Shown piece by piece: positions 36,252 through 46,667 of a stretch of DNA of 64,000 nucleotides. Position numbers and translations under genes: made by a program. Every line of letters begins with the position of its first letter. The first letter of the stretch is position 1. The notes below the pieces were generated by a model, which saw only the letters and a list, made by a program, of their open reading frames with translations, did no database searches and was not told the DNA's origin. The DNA comes from Rickettsia felis URRWXCal2 (GTDB lineage Bacteria; Pseudomonadota; Alphaproteobacteria; Rickettsiales; Rickettsiaceae): assembly GCA_000012145.1 (NCBI GenBank), contig CP000053.1, forward strand, positions 1,116,001-1,180,000. Reading direction: 5' to 3'.

Positions 36252-37367
36252 ATGTCACAAGATTATTATCAAATACTAGGCGTTAGTAAAACAGCTAGCC
36301 AAGCTGATCTTAAAAAAGCCTACCTCAAATTAGCCAAGCAATATCACCCTGACACTACTGACGCTAAAGATGCTGAAAAGAAATTTAAAGAAATAAACAG
36401 TGCTTATGATGTTCTAAAAGACGAGCAGAAAAGAGCCGCTTACGACCGCTTTGGGCATGATACTTTTCAATATCAACAGTCACGAGGGGGAGGAGGAAAT
36501 CACGGCGGTTTTCATCCTGATATTAACGATATTTTTGGCGACTTCTTTAGTGACTTTATGGGAGGTGGTAGAAGAAAGCCTACATCAAGCAAGGCTAGAG
36601 GTTCGGATTTAAAATATGATCTGACAATTAACCTAGAGGAAGCATTTCACGGTATAGAAAAAAATATTAGTTTTTCTAGCGAAGTAAAATGCGATACTTG
36701 CCACGGCACTGGTTCTGAAAAAGGTGAAACCGTAACTACTTGCGATGCTTGCGGCGGTGTTGGAGCGACTAGAATTCAGCAAGGGTTCTTTACGATCGAA
36801 CAGGCTTGTCACAAATGCCAAGGTAACGGACAAATTATAAAAAATCCTTGTAAAAAATGTCATGGCATGGGACGTTACCATAAGCAACGAAATTTATCAG
36901 TAAATATTCCTGCCGGTGTTGAAAATGCAACTCGAATAAGACATCCGGGCGAAGGTGAAGCAGGTATTAGAGGCGGTAATAGCGGTGATTTATACGTTGA
37001 TATAGCGATAAAACCTCATGATATTTATAAGGTAGACGGAGCAAATTTACATTGTAAACTACCTATTAGCTTTGTGAATGCCGCTCTTGGAGGCGAGATA
37101 GAAGTGCCGATAATTGAAGGTGGGAAAGTCAACTTAACAATTCCGGCAGGCACGCAAAACGGTGATCAATTAAGGCTACGCAGCAAAGGTATGTCTAAAA
37201 TGAGGTCAACTATTAGGGGTGATATGCTTACACATATTCATGTCGAAGTACCTAAAAATTTATCTAAAAGACAACGTGAACTACTAGAAGAATTCAAAAA
37301 AGAATCCATAAATGAAAAAGAAAATGACGGTAGCTTTTTTAATAAAATGAAAAGTCTATGGTCATGA
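36252..37367 (+). CDS. dnaJ: Chaperone DnaJ (Hsp40)
   Basis: 371 residues: J-domain with QYHPDTTD (HPD near 33-35), Gly/Phe-rich stretch ([20 protein letters not shown]), four zinc-finger CxxCxGxG motifs ([32 protein letters not shown]) and C-terminal substrate domains ([20 protein letters not shown]). It is the co-chaperone of DnaK in the cytosol. Length and motifs are complete, so it is a type I DnaJ. The same gene order, dnaK-dnaJ, is widespread. Confidence 0.97.
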   Translation: MSQDYYQILGVSKTASQADLKKAYLKLAKQYHPDTTDAKDAEKKFKEINSAYDVLKDEQKRAAYDRFGHDTFQYQQSRGGGGNHGGFHPDINDIFGDFFSDFMGGGRRKPTSSKARGSDLKYDLTINLEEAFHGIEKNISFSSEVKCDTCHGTGSEKGETVTTCDACGGVGATRIQQGFFTIEQACHKCQGNGQIIKNPCKKCHGMGRYHKQRNLSVNIPAGVENATRIRHPGEGEAGIRGGNSGDLYVDIAIKPHDIYKVDGANLHCKLPISFVNAALGGEIEVPIIEGGKVNLTIPAGTQNGDQLRLRSKGMSKMRSTIRGDMLTHIHVEVPKNLSKRQRELLEEFKKESINEKENDGSFFNKMKSLWS

Positions 37368-37452
37368 ATTTTATTTAACTTTCCTATAGAAATGAAACCT
37401 CCGATGTTATAAAATATTATAGTCATATGTCATTCCCGCGTGGACGCCAAAT

Positions 37453-37572
37453 CGTCATTGCGAGGAGCGAAGCGACGTGGCAATCCAGCAAAAATAATTA
37501 AAAAAATTCTGATTTATAGAATTTTTTACTAGATTGCTTCGTCAAAACTTATAGTTTTTCCTCGCAATGACG
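37453..37572. repeat. Family B palindromic element
   Basis: Arms cgtcattgcgaggagcgaag and tttttcctcgcaatgacg, 120 bp. It has the longer centre (ccagcaaaaataatt ... gaattttttactagattgc) also seen at 1261-1382, so two size classes of family B exist. Confidence 0.87.
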
Positions 37573-37602
37573 TAAAATAATTCACAATTACTGGAGGTTT
37601 CT

Positions 37603-37818
37603 ATGCCTTATAAAAATAATAACGATTTACCCGATTCAGTTAAAAATCATCTTCCAAGCCATGCTAAGGATATTTATCGCGAAGCTTTTAATCACGCATT
37701 TGAACAATATAAGAGACGCGGAAATGACTCTAGAGAGACAGTTGCACATAAAGTAGCATGGTCGGCCGTTGAAAAAAAATACCATAAAAATGATAAAGGA
37801 CATTGGGTAGAGAAATAA
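37603..37818 (+). CDS. chaB: ChaB family protein
   Basis: A 71-residue ChaB-like protein: MPYKNNNDLPDSVKNHLPSH ... IYREAFNHAFEQYKRRGNDS ... AHKVAWSAVEKKYHKNDKGHW. The DLPxxVxxxLPxHAQxIYxxAFN pattern is the family signature. ChaB was named as a regulator of the ChaA cation antiporter, but its biochemical role is unproven and the fold also appears as a small nucleic-acid-associated module. A strong ribosome site (ctggagg, 6 nt before ATG) supports expression. Confidence 0.88.
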   Translation: MPYKNNNDLPDSVKNHLPSHAKDIYREAFNHAFEQYKRRGNDSRETVAHKVAWSAVEKKYHKNDKGHWVEK

Positions 37819-37870
37819 AGCAAAAAATATCTCAAAATAGAAAGTCAATCAAAAACCTTCAAAAAATCTA

Positions 37871-38032
37871 GGTTCTGTGTACTTTTGATTAATGATTATA
37901 ATTATGAAATATTTTTAAGCGAAAATTAATAAGATTTTTGAAGGAATAGTTATTCATATTTCAAAAAAATCTTATAATTTGCAGCTAAAAAGAGTCATAA
38001 TTATGATTATTCTATTAAAAGTACACAGGACC
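37871..38032. repeat. 162-bp palindromic MITE-like element flanked by TA
   Basis: Terminal inverted repeats of about 40 bp: ggttctgtgtacttttgatt on the left and the reverse complement of attaaaagtacacaggacc on the right, continuing through ataattatga. A second hairpin (aagatttttgaa / ttcaaaaaaatctt) sits inside. Each end abuts TA, the duplication of IS630/Tc1-type elements. There is no open frame, and no second copy was seen here. Confidence 0.75.
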
Positions 38033-38204
38033 TAAGCTCCTATATTATTGTTTTTTTATTACATTTTAAGTGCAAAGAAGTCTTATAAAATCTAATATTA
38101 GGATTTTTCTTGATTTATTATTAAAAACCTATATGCTAGCGATTTTTAATAATTTTGAAATATCTAATGTTACTTTACCAATTCTACAAATTTAATTCAA
38201 ATAA

Positions 38205-39025
38205 TTGAAAAGAATAATAAAAAAAGACCAATCTAGTGTTATTAACTATATAAATGATCAAAAACTTCTACATTTAGCAATAAGAGCAGGATATAAAAAT
38301 ATAGTGGAATACTTGCTTAAGAAAGGAGCTAATCCTAATATACAAAATAATAATGGCGAAACTACGTTACATTTTGCCGCCATGAATGGTTGCGTAAGAA
38401 CTATAGAGTGCCTTATAAAAAGTGGGGCAATAATAGATAGTTTTGATAAGTTTGAGAGAACTCCTTTAGAACTTGCAATTAATAGCGGAAATACAGACGC
38501 AGTTAAGTTATTTTTACAATATGAAGCTACTATCGGTAATACTCTAAATCAATATCTAAATATACTAGTAAAGAATTAGTAAATTTATTATATGCAGAAC
38601 ATACCTTACAAAAAATAAAAGAGGACATATGTGTATTACAGAAAGTAGGGATAAGCTTTATTCCTACTAATCAAGAAGAAATAAAACATCTCTTAGAGTT
38701 TAAAAAAAGTGAATGAAACAAAACTCTAACAACACATAATATATTAGATAAAAATTTTCAAAAATATTTAAATGCTTTATTTCATGTAAAGAAATATCAT
38801 GACTGTAAAAATGAAAAATTTGAACATAAGTTTTATAATGCTTATATTAATGCTGAAGCAGTTAACCAGCCAGTTTTATCTTTAAAAATATTGTCATTAG
38901 CTACAGTTAATAACTTCTTTAATACGGATGATTTAATTAACGATAATATGATAAAAGATGTGCTTACTCAATGCGATATTAATTTATTAGGAAATAATCC
39001 GCTTATAGAGGAGCCTACTATATGA
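38205..39025 (+). pseudogene. Decayed ankyrin-repeat gene
   Basis: The 5' part (38205-38579, TTG start or start lost) encodes three good ankyrin repeats (LLHLAIRAGYKNIVEYLLKK, TLHFAAMNGCVRTIECLIKS, PLELAINSGNTDAVKLFLQY). It stops at 38577, but another frame resumes through SKYTSKELVNLLYAEHTLQK ... HLLEFKKSE. That frame meets TGA at 38714, then stays open in the same frame (NILDKNFQKYLNALFHVKKY ... NNPLIEEPTI) to TGA at 39023-39025. So one frameshift near 38540-38579 and one nonsense codon break a protein of about 270 residues. The upstream start region is next to the 162-bp repeat. Confidence 0.75.
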
Positions 39026-39127
39026 TTTTATTGTAAACACCAACAATTTATATTATGTTATTAATTGAATCCTTGAAATTCTTTAAGCCTATATGTATAT
39101 TTAGTTATTAACTGAATTTAAGTTCCT

Positions 39128-39883
39128 ATGAAATTAACAAAATTATTAAGCATCCTTTTCATTATAGGCCTATCTTTAAGTGGCTGTAAAAGCAAAAAAA
39201 ACAGTGATGATATAGTAGTTCCTATCCCTACTCTTTATAACGAAGGTGTTAGTTTGTTAGAAAAGAAAAAATATAAGAAAGCTGCGGAAGAATTCGGAAG
39301 AGTATTTTACCAACATCCGGGTAATGAAATGACCCCACAAGCCGAATTGATGCAAGGCTATTCTTTATTCCTCGCCGCTCAATATGAAGAAGCGGTTGAC
39401 GTGCTTGATATGTTCATCAACTTGCACCCTGCAAATGTTGACATTGCTTATGCTTATTACCTTAAAGCTCTATCATATTATATGTTGATTTCTGACGTAA
39501 ATCATGATCAATCTAGAACTTTCTTAGCTAAAGATAGCTTTGAAGACGTAATAGGGAAATTCCCAAATACTAAATATGCTATTGATTCATCTTTAAAAAT
39601 CGACTTAGTAAACGATCATTTAGCAGGTAAAGAGATGATGGTAGGTCGGTTCTACTTAAAGAAAAAGAACCCGATGGCAGCTATTAATAGATTTGAAGAG
39701 GTAATTGATAATTATCAAACTACTTCTCACTCGGTAGAAGCTCTTTACCGTTTAGTCGAAAGCTATATGATGCTTGGGTTAGCTGATGAAGCAAAAAAAT
39801 ATGCCTCGGTGCTAGGTTATAACTATCCTGATAGCCAGTGGTATAGTTACGCATATAAGTTGGTCAAAGGTTATACTCGATGA
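39128..39883 (+). CDS. bamD: BamD (ComL), outer-membrane assembly lipoprotein
   Basis: 251 residues. The signal peptide with lipobox MKLTKLLSILFIIGLSLSGC gives an acylated Cys at 20. Five TPR-like helix pairs follow (TLYNEGVSLLEKKKYKKAAE, PQAELMQGYSLFLAAQYEEA, AYAYYLKALSYYMLISDVNH, MAAINRFEEVIDNYQTTSHS, ALYRLVESYMMLGLADEAKK). BamD is the essential partner of BamA in inserting beta-barrels, including autotransporters such as the one in this window. The last codons and the TGA stop lie in the end of a P3 element. Confidence 0.94.
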   Translation: MKLTKLLSILFIIGLSLSGCKSKKNSDDIVVPIPTLYNEGVSLLEKKKYKKAAEEFGRVFYQHPGNEMTPQAELMQGYSLFLAAQYEEAVDVLDMFINLHPANVDIAYAYYLKALSYYMLISDVNHDQSRTFLAKDSFEDVIGKFPNTKYAIDSSLKIDLVNDHLAGKEMMVGRFYLKKKNPMAAINRFEEVIDNYQTTSHSVEALYRLVESYMMLGLADEAKKYASVLGYNYPDSQWYSYAYKLVKGYTR

Positions 39884-40022
39884 ACTTCAAAAATTGGCGT
39901 TGTCGTTCTACAAAATCTGCGGTGCTCACGTATTATTATACGCTCCGCTCCTCGATTTGTGAACTCCTAGCTCTTTTTGAAGTTGATCTTCGTATAACTA
40001 CTCTTCATTTACTTGAAGTATA
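39873..40022. repeat. Palindromic element P3 between bamD and recN
   Basis: Begins atactcgatgaacttcaaaa inside the bamD stop region and ends acttgaagtat 18 bp before the recN start. The interior (ctgcggtgctcacgtattat, acgctccgctcctcg) matches the holA-coq7 copy closely. Confidence 0.88.
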
Positions 40023-40039
40023 CAAATAAAGAATAGCAT

Positions 40040-41680
40040 ATGTTTCATAGTCTCTTAGTTAAGAACTTCATTCTGATAGACGAGCTGGAAATTGAGTTTA
40101 ATAAAGGTTTATGCGTTATTACCGGTGAAACGGGAGCCGGTAAATCTATTTTACTTGACGCTATTTTATTTTGCCTTGGTTATAAAACTTCAAACAATAT
40201 AATAAAGCGTGGAAAAGATTACGCTGTTGTTAATATAATATTCTCTTTAAATGAAGAGATAAAAAACTTTCTAATCCAAAATTTTATTGAGCCTGAAGAG
40301 TTATTGCTTGTAAAATGTTTGCAAAAAGCCGAAGGGCGAAAAAATTTTTTTATTAATAATCAAGTAGTTAATAAAGCTATAATGCAGCAATTAGCTACTT
40401 ATTTATTTGAACTTCATGGACAAAATAATAATATTTCCCTTCTAGAAGCAAATACGCAGCGTGATATTTTAGATAGTTACGGAAATCTTTTGGACTTCCG
40501 AGCCGAGCTTTCCAAATGTTATCAGACTTGGCAAAATACTCGGAAAGAAATTGCTGAAATAACACTTAAACAAAATTCTATAGACCAAGAAATCGATTAT
40601 TTGAGCTTTGCAACGGAAGAATTAACTAAGCTGAATATTCAAATAGGTGAAGAAGAAAAATTAGCAAATATACGAAAAGATTTGCAAAATAAAGATAAGG
40701 ATTTACAGTTAATAAAAGATGTTCTAGAACAGATTAATAACCCCGAAATAAATACATCGATTAATAGAGCAGAGAAATTATTAGCAAGGCAAGGCGATAA
40801 TGAGCGTTTTGAAGCTATTGCTACAAGCTTAGAAGAAGCCTATAATAACCTAGAAGAAGCACGCCAAGGATTATCAAATCTGTTAGATAGTTTTAATTAT
40901 GAGGAATATAATCTTGAAGAAACAGAAGAACGATTATTTTTAATAAAAGCTATTAGCCGCAAATATAATGTTCCTGCTGATGAATTAGGTATATTTTTAG
41001 ATAAATCTTTAGAGCAACTCGGTATATTAAAAAACAAAATAGCGAATAGTAATGAGTTAAAAGCTCAAGAAATGCTATTACAGAAAAAATATTATGAACT
41101 AGCAAGCGATTTATCTGTAAAGCGTCTTATTGCCGCAAAACATCTAGAAGAATCGTTGCATCAGGAGCTAAAACAGCTTAAAATGGCGAAAGCAATTTTT
41201 GAGATTGAGATAATCGCCGGAAAAGAGCCGACAGCCAGCGGCAATGACGATATTGTGTTTAAAGCTTCTACTAACCCCGGAATGGCAACCGAAGCAATCA
41301 ATAAAATCGCTTCCGGCGGTGAATTATCAAGATTCATGCTTGCTTTAAAAACTTCTTTGTTTGATAAAATGGTAAAACCATCTATTATATTTGATGAAAT
41401 AGATGTTGGGATTGGCGGAGAGGTCGCAGATAAAGTAGGTGAGCGATTAAAAAAACTTAGTAGCGTTACTCAAGTAATAGTTATTACGCACCAGCCGCAA
41501 GTAGCAGGTAAAGCAGATTTGCATATAAAAATAGAGAAAACACAGCTAGAGAAAGAAACAAAAGTAACGGTAAAAGCTTTAAATTTAGCTGAGAGACAGG
41601 AGGAACTCGCCCGCATGATTTCAGGTAAAACAATCACCGAAGCAAGTTTAAAAGCAGCAAAAGAGTTGTTGCATTTGTAA
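40040..41680 (+). CDS. recN: DNA repair protein RecN
   Basis: A 546-residue SMC-like ATPase: MFHSLLVKNFILIDELEIEF opening, Walker A ITGETGAGKSILLDAILF near 30, two coiled-coil arms (about 150-340), signature KIASGGELSRFMLAL near 425 and Walker B SIIFDEIDVGIGG near 450, VIVITHQPQVAGKAD at the end. It acts in double-strand break repair and sister-chromatid cohesion. Length is normal. Identity is secure. Confidence 0.96.
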   Translation: MFHSLLVKNFILIDELEIEFNKGLCVITGETGAGKSILLDAILFCLGYKTSNNIIKRGKDYAVVNIIFSLNEEIKNFLIQNFIEPEELLLVKCLQKAEGRKNFFINNQVVNKAIMQQLATYLFELHGQNNNISLLEANTQRDILDSYGNLLDFRAELSKCYQTWQNTRKEIAEITLKQNSIDQEIDYLSFATEELTKLNIQIGEEEKLANIRKDLQNKDKDLQLIKDVLEQINNPEINTSINRAEKLLARQGDNERFEAIATSLEEAYNNLEEARQGLSNLLDSFNYEEYNLEETEERLFLIKAISRKYNVPADELGIFLDKSLEQLGILKNKIANSNELKAQEMLLQKKYYELASDLSVKRLIAAKHLEESLHQELKQLKMAKAIFEIEIIAGKEPTASGNDDIVFKASTNPGMATEAINKIASGGELSRFMLALKTSLFDKMVKPSIIFDEIDVGIGGEVADKVGERLKKLSSVTQVIVITHQPQVAGKADLHIKIEKTQLEKETKVTVKALNLAERQEELARMISGKTITEASLKAAKELLHL

Positions 41681-41684
41681 TAAT

Positions 41685-41785
41685 CGTCATTGCGAGGAGC
41701 GAAGCGACGCGGCAATCTCATGAAATAGTATAAAACTCCTGAGATTGCTTCGTCGAATTACCACGTAATTCTTCTCGCAATGACG
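41685..41785. repeat. Family B palindromic element
   Basis: Arms cgtcattgcgaggagcgaag and ttcttctcgcaatgacg, 101 bp, in the gap between recN and the M32 peptidase gene. Confidence 0.88.
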
Positions 41786-41817
41786 ACCTAGGCACGGAAT
41801 GACAATAGGAAAAAAAT

Positions 41818-43327
41818 ATGAACAACAACTACACAAAATTAGAAAACGAATTTGCGACCATTTCGCATTTTAATAATATATTGGGCATATTATACTGGGA
41901 TATTGCCGTAAATATGCCTATGGGTTCAGGTGAGAGTAGAACAAACGAAATAGTAACTTTAACGTCGCTCGTTCACTCGCTGCTCAAATCTCCTATGCTA
42001 AAAGAGTTAGTTAGCAAGGCAAAAGAAGAATCAAAGAGTCTTGACGATTGGCAAAATGCTAATATTAGAGAGATTGAGAGGCAAATAATAGATGCGAATT
42101 GTATTGACGAGCAGCTACAAAAGAAACTAGTAGCAGCAACTACCAAAGCTGAACTTGTTTGGCGAGAAGCAAGAAAAAATAATGACTATAATTTATTCAA
42201 ACCGCATTTACAAAAAGTTTTGGATTATACGAGAGAAGTTGCTAAAGTACGAGCAGATGCTTTTAATTGCGGATTATACGACTCATTAATAGATATGTTT
42301 GATCCAAACAGAAAAAGTAGCGAAATCAAGCAAGTTTTTTCAGTGCTTAAAAAAGAACTCCCACAGCTCATAAATAAAGTTTTAGAAAAACAGAAAAGCG
42401 AGAAAGAACTAGTAAAGAACGCCGAACTAGCTCCTGAAATGCAAAAGCGTATCGGAAAACGCATTATGGAAATTATGCAGTTTGATCTAACAAAAGGACG
42501 ATTAGACGAATCTACTCATCCTTTTTGCGGTGGAACACCAAACGATATACGTTTAACTACTAGGTATTATAAAGATAATTTCATAAGAGGTTTAATGGGA
42601 ATTATTCACGAAACAGGTCATGCTCTATATGAGCAGAATCTACCGGAAATGTATAAAGGACAGCCGGTAGGACATCCTAAAGGTATGGCTTTTCATGAAA
42701 GCCAGTCTTTATTTATGGAGATGCAAGTAGGTAGATCAAGAGAATTTACGGAATTTTTAGCTAAATTACTTCGAGACGAATTTGCTTTTAAAAGCGAAGA
42801 ATATTCAGCAGAAAATTTATATAGAAAGATTACTATTATATAGAAAGATTACTAAAGTTAAACCTGATTTTATAAGAGTGGATGCAGATGAAGTAACTTA
42901 TCCATTGCATGTAATATTGCGTTTTGAGATAGAGGAGCTACTCATCACCGGTGATTTGAATCTTGATGAGCTACCAAGCTTTTGGGATAATAAGATGCAA
43001 GAATATTTAGGCATTAAACCGGTAAGCTTTAGTAATGGCTGTCTTCAAGATATTCACTGGTCACACGGAAATTTCGGTTACTTTCCCGCCTATACAAACG
43101 GTGCAATTATCGCATCAATGGTGATGAAAAAAGTAAAAGAGATGTATCCTAATATAAAAGATGATATATTAAAGGGTGATTTTAGTAATCTAAATAATTA
43201 TCTAAATAAGAATTTTAGAAATCTCGGTTCGTTAAAAAATTCAGCCGATTTATTAAAAAGTGCTAGCGGTGAGGACAAGATAAATCCTGAAGTGTATATA
43301 GGGTATTTAGAAGGGAAATATTTATAG
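41818..43327 (+). pseudogene. Carboxypeptidase Taq (M32) gene broken by a 19-bp tandem duplication
   Basis: An M32 metallocarboxypeptidase: NNYTKLENEFATISHFNNIL ... LRLTTRYY-type region and the zinc site GIIHETGHALYEQN (HExxH near 264), MAFHESQSLFMEMQVGRSRE. The frame ends at 42843 after AENLYRKITII. The missing C-terminus resumes in another frame (YRKITKVKPDFIRVDADEVT ... DIHWSHGNFGYFPAYTNGA ... YLEGKYL) to 43327. The shift is caused by ttatatagaaagattacta occurring twice in tandem (42817-42835 and 42836-42854). Removing one copy restores one ~497-residue protein. A C-terminally cut product could still be made. Confidence 0.9.
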
Positions 43328-43339
43328 GCGAATAACCGA

Positions 43340-43440
43340 TGTCATCCCGTGGCCCCGCCACGGGATCCAGAAAAACAATAAAAAATACTAATAAATTTAG
43401 TATTTTAACTGGATCCCGGGAACTTCGTCCCGGGATGACA
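43340..43440. repeat. Family C palindromic element, full copy
   Basis: Arms tgtcatcccgtggccccgcc... and ...aacttcgtcccgggatgaca surround a core with aatactaataaatttagtat. A single family-A arm (ggattcccgcctacgcggga) follows directly at 43451-43475, just before sucA. Confidence 0.85.
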
Positions 43441-43503
43441 CCAAAAAGGACTGGATTCCCGCCTACGCGGGAATGACATACTTATGTGCAATCAAACAAT
43501 AAT

Positions 43504-46437
43504 ATGGAAGAAGACTTAAAAAAAACAGGTTATTTATTTGGTGGGAACGCCGTTTTTGTTGATGAGCTATATAGGCAATATTTAGCCAATCCCGCCTCGG
43601 TTGATCAAACTTGGCAAGAATTTTTTGCCGGCATTAAGGATAATAGTACCGTGCTTAATAAAAGTACTGCAAAGATAATTATTCCTTATGAAATAAAAAA
43701 AGAACCGTTAAATAATAATCTATCTTCTGAAGTCTTAAATAACAGACACCTTGCCAAACCAGCTTATAGAGAGGAATTTAAAGGAGACACGGAACGCAGC
43801 ACCGCAGCGTATATAGACATACGTGAGGATGCGAGTACCGGATCGACGTCTAAATTACCTCTAGAAGCGAAGTTTGGCAAGATGTCTAGTTTAAAAGCTA
43901 AAGAAATGATCAATACTTATCGCAAGCATGCTCACTATTTAGCGAATCTTGACCCGCTTGGTCTTGAGCTACGTAAAACAAAAAATGATTTAAAGCTTAA
44001 TATAGAAACTTTTGGCCTTGATAACAGTCAACTAGAGAAAAATATCAATATTACGGATGAATTTGTTGGTAATTGGAACTGTAAATTATCTGAATTAGTT
44101 ACCAAACTCGATAAAACTTATACGGGTTCCATCGGGGTTGAATTTGAACAAATAGAAAATGTAGAAGAAAAAAATTGGTTATATAATAAGTTAGAAAGTG
44201 AAGTTACATTTTCTTCTGAAGACAAAAAAACTATCTTAAATGATTTAGTAGAAGTAGAAGGGTTTGAGCAGTATTTACATACAAAATTTCCCGGAGCTAA
44301 GCGTTTTTCCGTTGAAGGGGGTGATGCTTCTATAGTTGCTATGAGTAAAGCTATAGATTTATCCATGAACCAAGGCGTTGAAGAAATCGTTATCGGTATG
44401 GCACATCGAGGGAGATTAAACACTCTGACTAAAGTAGTCGGCAAACCGTATAAAGCTGTCATTGCGGGCTTCATAAGCGGTAGCGTATTTCCTGATGAGC
44501 TAAATGTTTCAGGTGATGTGAAATATCATCTAGGCTATTCGTCCGATAGAACTATAGATAACAAGAAAATACATTTATCACTAGCTGATAATCCTTCACA
44601 TTTAGAAGCGGTAAATCCTATAGTTGCAGGGAAAGTAAGAGCAAAACAGGATATTCTCGGAGATACTAAACGCAGTAAAGTTAAGGCTATTTTAGTGCAT
44701 GGTGATGCTGCTTTTTGCGGTCAAGGCGTAGTTGCCGAAAGCCTATCAATGTCACCGCTTGCTGCTTATGATATCGGCGGAATATTACATTTCGTCATTA
44801 ACAACCAGCTAGGCTTTACGGCAAATGCTGCAGATACTAGAGCTAGCAGATATTCTACGGAGTTTGCTAAAATCATAGCTGCTCCGATTTTACACGTTAA
44901 CGGTGATGATATAGAGGCAGTGTTAAAAGCTACCAATATTGCAGTAGAATATAGGCAAAAATTCGGTAAGGATGTTGTAGTCGAAATTATTTGTTACCGC
45001 AAATACGGGCATAATGAGGGCGATGAGCCGATGTATACTCAAGGTAAGATGTATAACATCATTAAAAGCAAACCGACCCCTGGAAATATTTACGCAAATG
45101 AGTTAGTAAAAAGCGGTATAATTGATAATAATTATTTTGCTAAGTTAAAAGAAGAATTTAAAGCAAAGCTAGATAAAGAGTTTGAGCAAGCCAAGAATTA
45201 TAAGCCGGAAGCACATTTCTTAGGTGGTTTATGGCAAGGCATTTCTCGTATTCGTACACAAGCTGCAATAACGGGCGTCGGAAAAAAAACATTACAAGAT
45301 TTAGGAACTAAACTATGTGAAATACCGAAAGATTTTGCCGTTAATCCAAAACTTGTAAAATTATTTGAAGCTCGAAAAGCTACTCTGACTAGCGATCAGC
45401 CTATTGATTGGGCAACTGCTGAGCAGCTAGCTTTTGCAAGCTTGCTTAGCGAAGGCACAAATATAAGGCTAACCGGACAAGACTGCGGACGCGGTACTTT
45501 CTCGCATCGTCATTCAGTATTGCACAATCAAATTGACGATACTACCTATATACCTCTAAATAATTTATCTAAGACCCAAGCAAAATACGAGGTAGCCGAT
45601 AGTAATTTATCTGAATATGCGGTACTTGGTTTTGAATATGGTTATTCACTCGCAAATCCAAAAAATTTAGTTTTATGGGAAGCACAATTCGGTGATTTCG
45701 CTAACGGTGCTCAGATTATTTTTGATCAGTTTATTTCAAGCAGCGAAACAAAATGGCTTCGTATGAGCGGACTTGTGGTCCTACTTCCGCACGCATTTGA
45801 AGGACAAGGACCGGAGCATAGTTCGGCAAGGCTTGAGAGGTTCTTGCAGCTAGCGGCTGAGGATAATATGTATGTTACATATCCAACTACTCCTGCCTCG
45901 ATTTTCCACCTGCTACGTCGTCAAATACTTGATGATACCCGCAAACCGCTAATCATAATGTCGCCGAAATCATTATTACGTCATAAATATGCTGTATCTA
46001 AACTTGATGAGCTAGGCGAAAATACTACTTTCTTACCGGTTTTAGATGAGGTAAATAAAGTAGACACAAACAATATTACTAAAGTAATTTTATGTAGCGG
46101 TAAGGTATATTACGATCTATTTGAAATGCGTGGCAATAACAGTAATATAGCGATTATTAGGCTTGAGCAATTATACCCTTTTGAAAAAAAACTTGTAGCA
46201 TCACTATTAAAAAAATATAATAGGACGCAGGAATTTATTTGGTGTCAGGAAGAACCAAAGAATATGGGAGCTTGGCGTTATATAGTTTCTCACTTAAACG
46301 ATGTTTTAAAAGAAGCAGGAATTAATAACGAATTTAAATATGTAGGTAGAGAGGAATCAGCCTCTCCGGCAGTAGGCTCGCTGCAAGCACATAATAAACA
46401 GCAAGAGAAGCTATTAAAGGAAGCATTGGGGATGTGA
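43504..46437 (+). CDS. sucA: 2-oxoglutarate dehydrogenase E1 with an in-frame RPE insert
   Basis: 977 residues from ATG 43504 ([20 protein letters not shown]); an in-frame GTG 18 nt earlier is an alternative start. It is the thiamin-diphosphate E1 of the TCA-cycle complex: [66 protein letters not shown] and [20 protein letters not shown]. Residues about 82-127 ([20 protein letters not shown] ... [10 protein letters not shown]) are a P1 palindrome, recalled as RPE1, in the flexible linker before the catalytic core, so function is probably kept. It forms a pair with sucB 230 bp downstream. Confidence 0.96.
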   Translation: MEEDLKKTGYLFGGNAVFVDELYRQYLANPASVDQTWQEFFAGIKDNSTVLNKSTAKIIIPYEIKKEPLNNNLSSEVLNNRHLAKPAYREEFKGDTERSTAAYIDIREDASTGSTSKLPLEAKFGKMSSLKAKEMINTYRKHAHYLANLDPLGLELRKTKNDLKLNIETFGLDNSQLEKNINITDEFVGNWNCKLSELVTKLDKTYTGSIGVEFEQIENVEEKNWLYNKLESEVTFSSEDKKTILNDLVEVEGFEQYLHTKFPGAKRFSVEGGDASIVAMSKAIDLSMNQGVEEIVIGMAHRGRLNTLTKVVGKPYKAVIAGFISGSVFPDELNVSGDVKYHLGYSSDRTIDNKKIHLSLADNPSHLEAVNPIVAGKVRAKQDILGDTKRSKVKAILVHGDAAFCGQGVVAESLSMSPLAAYDIGGILHFVINNQLGFTANAADTRASRYSTEFAKIIAAPILHVNGDDIEAVLKATNIAVEYRQKFGKDVVVEIICYRKYGHNEGDEPMYTQGKMYNIIKSKPTPGNIYANELVKSGIIDNNYFAKLKEEFKAKLDKEFEQAKNYKPEAHFLGGLWQGISRIRTQAAITGVGKKTLQDLGTKLCEIPKDFAVNPKLVKLFEARKATLTSDQPIDWATAEQLAFASLLSEGTNIRLTGQDCGRGTFSHRHSVLHNQIDDTTYIPLNNLSKTQAKYEVADSNLSEYAVLGFEYGYSLANPKNLVLWEAQFGDFANGAQIIFDQFISSSETKWLRMSGLVVLLPHAFEGQGPEHSSARLERFLQLAAEDNMYVTYPTTPASIFHLLRRQILDDTRKPLIIMSPKSLLRHKYAVSKLDELGENTTFLPVLDEVNKVDTNNITKVILCSGKVYYDLFEMRGNNSNIAIIRLEQLYPFEKKLVASLLKKYNRTQEFIWCQEEPKNMGAWRYIVSHLNDVLKEAGINNEFKYVGREESASPAVGSLQAHNKQQEKLLKEALGM
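43746..43885. repeat. Palindromic element P1 (RPE1-like) inside sucA
   Basis: Inverted ends acaccttgccaaac and gtttggcaagatgt; 140 bp. It is translated as [20 protein letters not shown] and what follows. It matches the non-coding copy at 61341-61484 through tatagagag, cgtgaggat and gagtaccggatcgacg. Confidence 0.9.
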
Positions 46438-46509
46438 TTCTTGAGGTATATTGCCTAAGAAATCGTCATTGCGAGCGACTGATGGCGTTGCCATCATGGA
46501 TACCCGAAT

Positions 46510-46601
46510 CGTCATTGCGAGGAGCGAAGCGACGTGGCAATCTCGTCAAATCTCCTGAGATTGCTTCGGCGAATTACTTTGTAATTCTTCTCGCAATGAC
46601 G
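46510..46601. repeat. Family B palindromic element between sucA and sucB
   Basis: Arms cgtcattgcgaggagcgaag and ttcttctcgcaatgacg, 92 bp, with single family-B arms on either side (near 46463 and 46630). It fills the sucA-sucB gap. Confidence 0.86.
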
Positions 46602-46667
46602 GCTTTGGTCTCCATGCAGGCAAGGCCTTCTCACAATGACGATAAAAATATAGGAGTAAAATAAATT

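Noticed and set aside
37819..38204. A second copy of the IS256-type insertion ends
   Set aside because: The terminal sequence (ggttctgtgtactttt) differs from the gtgtgtaaa ends of the IS at 23050-24376, and the flank is TA rather than 8 bp.
46434..46664. Open frame between sucA and sucB
   Set aside because: It reads through family-B repeats (IPESSLRGAKRRGNLVKSPE), a peptide typical of translated repeats rather than a gene.
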